Source: Bipolaris cookei (Eukaryota > Ascomycota > Dothideomycetes > Pleosporales > Pleosporaceae). Taken from it: DNA of 11,469 bases. Within the stretch, counting starts at the first letter, position 1; each line of letters starts with the position of its first letter. The notes beneath the pieces were generated by a model. That model was not told the origin of the DNA, made no database searches, and saw nothing but the letters and a program-made list of their open reading frames with translations. Below are positions 1-6,750 of this stretch, in pieces. The stretch is from the NCBI GenBank assembly GCA_002286855.1, contig NRSV01000193.1:1-11469 (forward strand). The letters run 5' to 3'. Position numbers and translations under genes: made by a program.

Positions 1-121
1 CTGTTGGTCCTAGCCATCTTCGTGTCTGGGCAGTACGCCAGGACATGGGTAAGCGTCTGCCTGTTATGACCACACGTGCAGTTAGGTTCCATGTTAGTGA
101 CCCCAATCTTAGACTCTATCA

Positions 122-2071
122 AAATGGAAGGAATGGTGGAAAGATACGGACTGAGCAAAACACCCCGCTGGTAAAACCCCACTATGGGGCTCCTCCACCC
201 GCTCAAGTCACATTTGGTCACAATTTGGAGAAGCTGCAGATACTAAGAACAGACAGCCATACGTTTTTTGCCTTAATTGTGGTCTACTACTACAGCACCC
301 AACACGAAAAGGTATAGGCACAAATCACCTTACCAACCATCTCAAATCTCAATCGTGTCTACAAACTTCGTCACCTATCTACGCGCAATCTCTCCCCTCT
401 CCAACTCAGTCAATTCGAGCTTCTTCGAGACATCTATCTAGATTGGTCCCACCATACTCAACAGGGGTATTTGAAAGGGAGCTCGTTCGCGTGATTATTG
501 ATAACAACTGGTCTTTCCAAACAGTTGAGCGCCTATCATTTCAACGCTTTATTAGGTTTCTTCGGCCAGATGCTGTGATAACTACCCGTTATAAATTCCA
601 GAAGATGTTTCAACAGCAATTTGATACAGCAGTTGCAGGACTTCTCCATGATCTAGGCCAGGGGACTAAAATATCGATCGGGTTAGATGCTTGGTTTACA
701 GTCAACCATCTTAGCTTCCTAGCAATCAAGGGTTACTGTATCAACAATGACTGGCAATTCCAGGAAAGGCTGTTAGATTTTGTCCTATCCGCGGACGTCA
801 CACTGGATCTTCTATGGCTACTGAGGTACTTAAAGTTCTCTCCAACACCTCTACGCAAAAACGTCTACTAGCAACTACTTGTGATAATGCCAGTAATGAC
901 AATACCCTTATCCAGACTATCCACTCAAGCTTACAAGAGAAGGGTATTGATTGGATTCCAAGTGAAAACATAATACCTTGTCTAGCCCATATCATCAATC
1001 TTGTCGTCCAGGAGATTACTGAACATCTTAGACTAGCAGCTCATCCCGAGAATGAGAGCGTGGAGAGTTTACAGGGGCGCCATGTGCAGGAGATCACAAT
1101 GCAGATCTCAGTCCCAAACTCCTTTCGCAAGGTAGTATAGAAATTGTCATAGTTCTTTATCACAGGCTGACTCTGGCCTAGCTACGTGCTGTTTGTATTG
1201 CAATCGATGCATCGCCGCAGCGCTTTGAGCGATTCTTTGCTACTCAACAATAACTAACACCCAAGGAACGACTATCAGTTATTCGCGACGTCAAAGCAAG
1301 GCGGAATTCAACATGCAACATGTTCGAACGCGCACTTAAGTTTAAGCAATGTATCGATGGATGGCTTAAACAGGAAATTGCCCTCAGAGCACCAATGCAT
1401 CTAGGTAGTGCTTCTACTCCTGAGATCGATTTCCGTGATCTTAAAAGATTACGACTCGGCGCAACAGATTGGAATCACCTTGAGATGGTTACTGAGATGC
1501 TGAGTCAATTCAAGACAGCGACAGATGCTCTAAGTACTAGCGCATCCCAAATTCCATACATCTGGCTTATGTATGACCGACTCTTTGACTTTCTAGAACA
1601 GATGAATGAAACCTTAGGCGAAGACAGTGAGAATTGTGGTAGCACTGATTGGCCGGAAATTGTCAGAGCATCTGTTTATAAAGGCAGGCTGAAACTAAGC
1701 AAATATTACTCAAAAACCGATAGACAGTGAGGGTTTATATTCAATTGTGCGACAATTCTTGATACAACCAAGAAGCTGACAGTCTACGACATTTGTTTTA
1801 TCACAGTCTTTTATCATAGATCAGCGCTAATATAGCAGATAGGACGATTCTTGGAAGCATCAAGATAAGCACATCTACCAGCAACAGTTCCTTGGTTACC
1901 TCAGCCGCTACGACAACCAAGAGCACCAAGACTACACTCCAGTGCCAAACACTCGGCAGCATCAGAGCAATGAGTGGTTTCGGAAGCCTCCTCTAGTCCA
2001 AACTCCAACTAGCAGCTTCTCAAGTTCAAGTCAAGATTCTTCTACCCAAGAAACTGAAGAAGACGAAAGCA
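122..2071 (+). pseudogene. hAT-family transposase, decayed (BED zinc finger plus RNase-H-like core)
   Basis: This is a cut-and-paste DNA transposase remnant of the hAT superfamily. In frame 2, about 155-790, a BED-type finger is visible (SHIW around 209, then CLNC around 269 and HLTNHLKS around 326), followed by the catalytic-core motif ISIGLDAWFTVNHLSFLAIKG (about 674-733). A frameshift near 790 moves the reading to frame 1, which carries the hAT signatures HTGSSMATEVL (about 799) and TCDNASND (about 880). After an apparent intron (1132-1181) frame 0 gives SPQRFERFF, a near-canonical NST motif (RRNST where RWNST is usual), KLSKYYSKT and ATILDTTKKL. Stops interrupt frame 0 at 1251 (TAA) and 1728 (TGA). 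Frame 1 resumes with DDSWKHQ at 1843 and runs to the LTR fragment at 2072; a second, 37-base intron at 1806-1842 would fit the phase but is very short. No start codon in the BED frame and no left terminal inverted repeat are seen. The protein is not functional as it stands. Family assignment is confident; exact ends are not. Confidence 0.85.
1132..1181 (+). other. Probable 50-bp spliceosomal intron in the hAT pseudogene
   Basis: The interval starts GTAGTA, has a branch-point-like GCTGAC 10-15 bases before its end, and ends CTAG. Both boundaries fall between codons (phase 0). Without it, the frame joins SFRK directly to LRAVCIAID, which is the expected order in hAT transposases, whereas reading through meets a TAG at 1138. 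This supports a fungal host-type intron rather than a deletion or frameshift. Splicing itself is inferred, not observed. Confidence 0.7.
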
Positions 2072-2230
2072 CATCTTTCATTGTTCTCTACTAGAAGCTT
2101 CGATACTGCCTCTGAGTGTATAGTGGAACAAGTAGTAACCGCTACCTCTGAGCCCCAAGGACAAGTAGCAACCTCTACGTCTGAGTCTGCTGTAGGACAA
2201 GCAGCCTCCTACCTTCCTTATATTCCAACA
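2072..2230 (+). repeat. 3' end (U5-like) fragment of an LTR, forward
   Basis: These 159 bases match the reverse complement of 2663-2821 with three mismatches by eye, forming the left arm of a large inverted repeat. They correspond to the last third of the LTR at 2663-3117 and end at its terminus, CCAACA. The fragment lacks the LTR's first two thirds and abuts hAT coding sequence at 2072. It contains degenerate repeats of about 30 bases around CTCTGAGT and GGACAAGTAG, which are also seen near the 3' ends of the LTRs at 5103 and 10382. It is open in one frame (FDTASECIVEQ...), conserved in the other arm, but that frame lies inside an LTR and has no recognised product. Confidence 0.75.
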
Positions 2231-2320
2231 GTGGTATCTTGGTTAGAGCTCCACAATCAATCTTACAATACATTTTATACAATGGCTGCTATTGACGTCT
2301 CGAACAAGAAGGCGATATAG
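2231..2320 (+). other. Ambiguous junction: retrotransposon primer-binding site and leader, or hAT dimerisation-domain remnant
   Basis: Directly after the LTR terminus comes GTGGTATC, which resembles the start of the initiator-Met tRNA primer-binding site of Copia-type elements. An A/T/C-rich leader and an ATG at 2282 (MAAIDVSNKKAI, then stop) follow. That reading makes 2072-2320 a single piece of retrotransposon. The same bases in frame 2 encode VVSWLELHNQSY...MAAIDVS, which lines up with the W-W-x-L-H-x3-Y...M-A-x-D motif of the hAT C-terminal dimerisation domain (hATC) and would be the expected continuation of the upstream pseudogene. I cannot decide between them by eye. The single-fragment retrotransposon reading needs fewer events; the hAT reading fits orientation and position. 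Confidence 0.4.
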
Positions 2321-2334
2321 GCTGGCACATGGGT

Positions 2335-2400
2335 ACCCACTACCCAAGGTTAGGGTTGGGTTGACTAGGCTTTGGGTTGGGTAGAGTTGGGCTAGGTCTA
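2335..2400 (+). repeat. G-rich GGGTTGGGT-type short repeats
   Basis: The plus strand carries repeated GGGTT/TTGGG words (for example GGTTAGGGTTGGGTT, then TTTGGGTTGGGTAGAGTTGGGC). Such subterminal G-rich words are common at ends of fungal hAT elements, so this may be the right end of the hAT remnant that starts near 122. It also meets the loose criterion for G-quadruplex potential if two-G tracts are allowed. No matching left end lies in the window, so the assignment is tentative. Confidence 0.4.
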
Positions 2401-2560
2401 CTATAATATAGGCCGGACTATATAACTATGTATAATAAAACTAGTGTAGCTAGTTATAACTCTTAGTTTATAGGTAGACTTTCACTTAGTTATTACTACT
2501 CTTAATTTTGCTATCAATAACGGATGGTTAAAAGAGACAACTAGATCTATTGAATATTTA
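2401..2560. other. A+T-rich spacer without a recognisable gene
   Basis: This stretch between the two inverted LTR-derived arms is A/T-rich, has stops in every frame, and shows no inverted repeat or motif I can recognise. Confidence 0.5.
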
Positions 2561-2662
2561 TCACAACAAATCATCACGGTAGCGTGATGGACGTACACGC
2601 TTTCGTGGTGGGAGAGGTAGCTCATCTTCTTTTTTATCATCAACTAGCGATATCTCAGAATC
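2561..2662 (-). other. Short open segment continuing out of the reverse LTR (unknown origin)
   Basis: On the minus strand the open frame of the LTR's last third runs past the LTR terminus into 33 codons and then stops. The segment is acidic then basic and ends RKRVRPSRYRDDLL. Because it starts exactly where the LTR ends, it could be flanking sequence (for example the tail of another transposon gene) or retrotransposon internal sequence. It has no PBS-like GTGGTATC, unlike the sequence after the forward LTR fragment at 2230, so flanking sequence is more likely. I do not recognise a family. Confidence 0.3.
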
Positions 2663-3117
2663 TGTTGGAATATATGGAAGGTAGGAGGCTGCTTGTCCTA
2701 CAGCAGACTCAGACGTAGAGGCTGCTACTTGTCCTTGGGGCTCAGAGGTAGCTGTTACTACTTGTTCCACTATACACTCAGAGGCAGTATCGAAGCTTCT
2801 AGTAGAGAACAATGAAAGATGCTAGAGGAGAGAAGTAGATTAGGATTGAATGTATTGGATTGATTTTTGATGCGATACACTGAATTGCATTTCTCTTGTC
2901 CTCTATCTACTCTGCTATTCTACAGCTATATATATTGACTGGAATAGATTCTGGAAGAATCCATCTAACCGTAGCTTGCGTAATCGATGAGGTCATAGAT
3001 AGATATCGACTGATAGTGGCGTAATAGCTCCTAGTAATGGATTGATCACAGTATCGGGTGGTATCTTGAGTACTTGGATGGTATTGGAGATCAGCTGACT
3101 AGCTTATATCTCCAACA
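2663..3117 (-). repeat. LTR of a Copia-like retrotransposon (diverged copy), reverse
   Basis: On the minus strand this 455-bp block begins TGTTGGAGATATAAGC at 3117 and ends TATTCCAACA at 2663, giving the TG...CA ends and short terminal inverted repeat of an LTR. It aligns along much of its length, with gaps, to the LTRs at 5103 and 10382. Shared blocks include the start (TGTTG-AGATA-AGCTA), ATCTATCTATGAC, GATTACGCAAGCTAC and a central TATATATA (2927-2934) followed by a C/A- and C/T-rich stretch that looks like a transcription start and leader. The five bases on the two sides (GAATC left, AAGGG right, plus strand) do not match, so no target duplication supports a simple solo LTR. Orientation is inferred from the TATA and leader order. 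Confidence 0.8.
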
Positions 3118-4207
3118 AAGGGCACTGAGAAAGAGGTTAAGCATGTAAAGGCCATCGAAATCAATATAGATAATAAGTGGGAGGATATCAGTGAATAAGC
3201 TATCAAAATAGTAAATGCCAAGACCTGTGGTGCGTCAGTGCGCTGTCTACCCCTGTCGCAAAGACTTTTGACGCGCTCCTCCGTACTATGCCAGGCCGCA
3301 ATCAAGCTACGGTACCCGATGATCGACACACCGAGGTGGTACATTACATTACGTACCCGTTCCGCAAAGTCTCCGCAAAGTCTCCGTAAAGTCTCCATAA
3401 AGTCTACGCAAAGTCTCCGCAAAGCCTGCTTTTGAAGCCCAGATACTGGACTGTCGACACTGGCCGTCAAGGCAGTCCACAGCATTGTATGATCGATGTT
3501 CCGTAGACTTCGGACGATACGACTTTAATCTGGTTCTTTAGAGAAGACTATCACGAACATAAAAAAAATAGCGCTATACGCGTTTTCAAACTTTTTTCTT
3601 CCGAGATTGTTAGTATCGGTCACTATGCGGCCGGGTTTTATATCTTGAGATGGCGAAGCTGTATAGTCTTACGATTCAGTGTTTATGCACACAGAGACTG
3701 TCTAAAAAGGGAAAGATGACCATCGTAAGATGGCTTAATTACTACATTCCTGCAGGTTCTCTGCGATTAAATCTCATCAGTATACTTTAAGCCATTATCA
3801 ATAGTATGTTGTAAATAAGTAATTAGACCTTTCTAGGAATTCACCGTGGTCTGACACGGTGAAGCTAAGCGTCTAGCCCATGAAGCAAAAATACGCGCAG
3901 CCCAAAAGACAACCAATGATAGTGAACCGTTAATAGATCTCCAAGCATGGTGCTATCTAATGTTTGTTGTGTCTGGCCTATTTGCACTATCACCTCACAG
4001 GGATGGACGTTAGTGTGCTATAAGTCTAGTGGGTACTGTGCATAGCGTACGGTCAAATGTGTGCAATTGAAACCCCCATATGGCTAGACATTGTTAAGAG
4101 ATAGGAGTTCATTGTAGTATTTACTTCTAATATTATCCATTACCTTTGCTCTGAACTAACATGATATTCAGCTCGAGACTGTGAGAAGAAGTTTCTTTAT
4201 TACATAG
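3118..4207. other. About 1.1 kb without a convincing gene
   Basis: No reading frame here resembles a known family. A 128-codon minus-strand frame (3099-3485) exists but starts inside the LTR and is partly made by the 11-bp tandem repeat, so I do not treat it as a gene. The last few hundred bases would be the upstream region of the Zn2Cys6 regulator. CTAAC followed by TTCAG near 4157-4171 could be an intron branch point and acceptor of an upstream exon, but no start codon can be tied to it. Confidence 0.5.
3369..3423 (+). repeat. 11-bp tandem repeat, five copies
   Basis: Five consecutive units of GTCTCCGCAAA occupy 3369-3423, with single-base variants in units 2 (GTCTCCGTAAA), 3 (GTCTCCATAAA) and 4 (GTCTACGCAAA). 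A partial unit (TCCGCAAA) precedes them at 3361. The period is not a multiple of three, which argues against a protein-coding repeat. It is a minisatellite with no evident role. Confidence 0.9.
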
Positions 4208-4306
4208 CTTCAGTGTTATGCTGATAGTGTGAATAGGGGTATAGACGATCAACGGAGCTCTCGTGTTAAACTAAGAGCAGCCTGTAATCAATGTCATAAT
4301 TCAAAG

Positions 4307-4385
4307 GTAAACCAAACGTCCTCTCCTGGCTGATCTAGAGTGAGCATAGACTTACTGGAAGCCTCGCGGCGAAAACAACAAGCAG
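4307..4385 (+). other. Probable intron inside the zinc-cluster coding region
   Basis: The donor is GTAAAC directly after the lysine codon AAG (4304-4306) and the acceptor is CAG at 4383-4385, giving 79 bases in phase 0. A branch-point-like CTTACT lies about 30 bases before the end. Choosing this acceptor yields exactly C-x6-C between the second and third zinc-binding cysteines; using the nearby AAG instead would add one residue and break the spacing. Introns at this spot are common in fungal Zn2Cys6 genes. Confidence 0.75.
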
Positions 4386-4520
4386 ATCCGATGCCGTGGC
4401 GAGCGATTTGGATGTAATCGATGTCAAACCCTTGGATGCGAATGTATCTATGAAGAGTCTAGAGTTGGCAAAGTTCAAGGAAAAAGAGGACGAAGGCGCA
4501 AGACACGCTCGGAGACGGAG

Positions 4521-4534
4521 CAACAGCAACAACG

Positions 4535-4598
<64 letters not shown>

Positions 4599-4607
4599 CG
4601 GCAACAA
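4521..4607 (+). repeat. CAA trinucleotide run encoding a polyglutamine tract
   Basis: In the regulator's frame this encodes Q4-R-Q21-R-Q2. The 21 central glutamines (4536-4598) are all CAA, an uninterrupted microsatellite that is probably variable in length between isolates. It lies about 30 residues after the zinc cluster, between the basic region and the acidic, serine-rich middle of the protein. Polyglutamine is common in transcription factors; a role here is not shown. The opposite strand gives artificial poly-Leu and poly-Val frames. Confidence 0.95.
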
Positions 4608-5097
4608 GAAGAAGCAACAACAGCTCTAGAAGAACATCAAAATACAAGACAAACTCCAGAGAGCAGAAACAGGGGAGAATCGTCGAGCTTGTCTGAGGCA
4701 TTAACTCCGCTGGATCACAATGTCCCGTCTTTGATGGAGGAAGAACAACCGTTGAAAAGGCTGCAAGGTGATAATACATCGACGCATTGGACAGAACCAA
4801 TGGACACAACATTCCCAACCGACTTATTGGCTACCGTTGGGCCAGAGGATTGTTCGTTTTTTGCGGATATTGAAGAGTTCGCGGGAAGAGATGCTTTCTA
4901 CACTGCCTCCCAACATCAATCACCGCGAGCCGTTCTAGACCAGCCTACGCTCAATGGCTTCCTAGCCTTATTGTCGGCGGAAATTCCAGATACATACGCT
5001 CACCTGGATCCCATCTCCGGAAGAGCCGTAGAAGGCGCGCAGCAACAGAGCAACTCAACGCAGCTTCATACGTGCTATGACAAATCTAGCATTAGTA

Positions 5098-5102
5098 CTA
5101 TT
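5098..5102 (+). repeat. Target-site duplication CTATT, left copy
   Basis: CTATT directly precedes the LTR's TG and is repeated at 5516-5520 directly after its CA. Five-base duplications are the usual product of Copia/Gypsy integrases. Their presence on both sides of a single LTR shows a complete insertion followed by LTR-LTR recombination. Confidence 0.9.
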
Positions 5103-5515
5103 TGTTGTAGATAAGCTACTCAGCTATTCTACGACAGAATCCGGATGCGCAGTCCACACCCGGACTCTGCGATCAATCAAGTCTATAGTCGATCTATCAA
5201 GACTATAATCGATCAATAGACATCTATCTATGACGCTATAGATTACGCAAGCTACTACTAGATAGACTCTTCTAGAATCTAATCTAGCTAATATATATAG
5301 TAGTAGGATAGCAAGTAGATAGAAGACAGAGCACTTCACACAAGATCAACTCACACTACCAACGATCAATCAATTAGTGTTTCTTCCCTAGCACATATCT
5401 TCTCTCTCTACAATCTCTCGATCAAGCTGGCTCTGAGTCTACTACGGACAAGTAGAAGGCAGAGACCTCTACCTCTGAGTCGATAGTAGAACAAGCAGCA
5501 CCCTACACTTTGACA
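5103..5515 (+). mobile_element. Solo LTR inserted in the Zn2Cys6 gene
   Basis: A 413-bp LTR that starts TGTTGTAGATAAGC and ends CACTTTGACA, flanked on both sides by CTATT. It appears identical, base for base by eye, to 10382-10794, and is a diverged relative of the LTR at 2663-3117. A TATATATA box at 5292-5299 is followed by C/A-rich and C/T-rich sequence, suggesting a forward promoter and leader. Near the 3' end are degenerate copies of CTCTGAGTC...GACAAGTAG. No internal retrotransposon sequence is next to it, so it is a solo LTR. A 71-codon reverse frame inside it is not a gene. Confidence 0.93.
5292..5299 (+). promoter_or_regulatory. TATA-like box of the LTR
   Basis: TATATATA lies 189 bases into the LTR, followed by a leader-like stretch (CACTTCACACAAGATCAACTCACAC). 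Equivalent boxes lie at 10571-10578 and, reversed, at 2927-2934. If active it would transcribe forward into the second half of the disrupted regulator, where an in-frame ATG occurs at 5572. Activity is inferred only. Confidence 0.45.
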
Positions 5516-5520
5516 CTATT
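5516..5520 (+). repeat. Target-site duplication CTATT, right copy
   Basis: This matches 5098-5102 exactly; the regulator's codons resume in frame at 5521. Confidence 0.9.
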
Positions 5521-6090
5521 TCCCTACTGCCTCCCGAGACAGCCAATCAATGGCTGTACGAGTGCGTCCGCATGGCAGATGAACTTGAACGATACATCTG
5601 CATCCGGTTGTCGGCGGTAGACAAGGTGATGAGAATTAATAGGCAGACAATAAACAAGATAAACAACATGCTACACTTTGAGGAACTTACTCCTAGCGTC
5701 AGTCTACTGGGATTGGTCTGCCTAGCCCTGAGTCACGTCGTCACACTATACGAATTGGCCGCCGAAGCGCTGGAGAGCAAGGGCAACCTACCGCGCAACA
5801 CTACTTCTTTCTCATCTTTTGGCAATTTCAACAGCCGGCCAACAATTCGATTTGGGAACTTTTGCCTTGATGTCGAAGGGCATCAGGCTGTTCAAGAGCA
5901 AATCTTTCTAAAAGAGCTACAGCGCTGTTCTCGCGCTGCCGTGAAACTGTCCAATAGACTGGGATTCGGCTTTGGCGACGGCGGCCGGCTTAAAAAGGGA
6001 TATAATTTATGGCAGTCGGAAATTGTCACCCGCGTGGAAAAAGTACAGTCTGATATTAGGAAAAATGACGATACAGTCGGAGGGTGGTGA

Positions 6091-6612
6091 GCCTAATACT
6101 GCATCACATTACTGCTATGCAGCCATACTAATCCACTGACATCTTGGTGCTTGCGCGTTGACATTGAGTTAGCAACATCATGCATCTGAGATATCATTGT
6201 GTAGTGCGTAGAACTCTTCACTGGAGTCAAAAGCGTTCAGTTTTGCAGTGATCTCTTGTTGTCAGATTGTTATGTGTTATCAAGGACGGTGAATTGATTG
6301 TGTAAAAATGAATTGTATTGATTCTGCTCTGTTGTGATTGTTCTCTGCCATTACTTATGTGCAGTGTCTTGCTATTGCCTCGGTAGGTGCTTGTTTCATG
6401 TAAGTATCAACGTACGTCGGCTGTAATTCATGCCGATATATCTTGGCATAGCATAAGCTGGGTTGCGCGGCTTAGGTTGCTGTTATCTGACACTTGTATA
6501 GCCATGTCTGTAGCCATCGCGACGTTGAGTTATGGGAGGATGCGGAGTTGGGACCAAATTGCGACGGCGTGCATTCTGTGACGACGTGCATTGAGTACGT
6601 ACACGGAGTCGA
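6091..6612. other. Intergenic, no gene seen
   Basis: This holds the 3' flank of the regulator and then sequence up to the TA target of the Fot1-like element. A 64-codon frame (6387-6581) has no recognisable motif and is not supported. The G/T-rich plus strand (6230-6400) could be the transcript tail, but no clear polyadenylation signal stands out. Confidence 0.5.
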
Positions 6613-6614
6613 TA

Positions 6615-6718
6615 TCCGTGCCAAGGCTTAGCTTGTTCAGCTAAATCAGCTGCGCTGACACTCGCCGCAGGCGAGTGCCGACGCTCCTAACGATATTACC
6701 GTCCCAACGATATTTTTT
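6615..6718 (+). repeat. Left terminal inverted repeat of the Fot1-like element
   Basis: It matches the reverse complement of 8498-8601 with two mismatches by eye. It contains a small hairpin, CACTCGCC-GCA-GGCGAGTG (6659-6677), and two copies of a 12-mer CCYAACGATATT 17 bases apart (6686-6697 and 6703-6714). These are candidate transposase-binding subterminal sites. Confidence 0.93.
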
Positions 6719-6750
6719 CGTACAACCCAGATATATTATTAAATAACTAC

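Larger units (their letters stand above)
4208..6090 (+). pseudogene. Zn2Cys6 (fungal binuclear cluster) transcription factor, interrupted by a solo LTR
   Basis: A pathway-type fungal transcription regulator that would act in the nucleus. The end of exon 1 (open from 4208) encodes RAACNQCHNSK; after the intron 4307-4385, exon 2 continues IRCRGERFGCNRC and ends the cluster at ECIY. This gives the canonical C-x2-C-x6-C-x6-C-x2-C-x6-C spacing, followed by the basic stretch GKRGRRRK and a glutamine tract. The C-terminal part (about 5521-6090) contains a leucine-rich helical region (LLGLVCLALSHVVTLYELAAEAL) and IRFGNFCLDVEG...QEQIFLKELQR, which resembles the C-terminal regulatory region of AflR-like and related pathway-specific regulators. 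The LTR at 5103-5515 brings a stop at 5112-5114, leaving only a DNA-binding half. Setting aside the LTR and one 5-bp duplication, exon 2 is an uninterrupted 428 codons plus stop, close to the usual size. No in-frame ATG is visible upstream of the cluster (TAG at 4205), so the start is unresolved: an earlier exon or a lost start. Target genes are unknown. Confidence 0.85.

Noticed and set aside
45..317. 90-codon forward frame at the window start
   Set aside because: The BED-finger motif of the hAT gene is in a different frame over the same bases.
2339..2400. Telomere or internal telomeric repeat (TTAGGG-like)
   Set aside because: Only one TTAGGG occurs; the rest are GGGTTGGGT-like words, better explained as transposon subterminal sequence.
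3369..3423. CRISPR array
   Set aside because: The units are 11 bp with no spacers, in a eukaryotic setting.
3099..3485. 128-codon reverse frame with LRRLC repeats
   Set aside because: The repeats are the 11-bp minisatellite read in one frame, and the frame runs into the LTR.
4335..4818. Reverse-strand poly-Leu and poly-Val frames and a forward poly-Asn frame
   Set aside because: They are other-frame readings of the CAA run in the regulator.
5124..5339. 71-codon reverse frame, repeated at 10403-10618
   Set aside because: It occurs twice only because the LTR is duplicated; it lies wholly inside an LTR and has no family resemblance.
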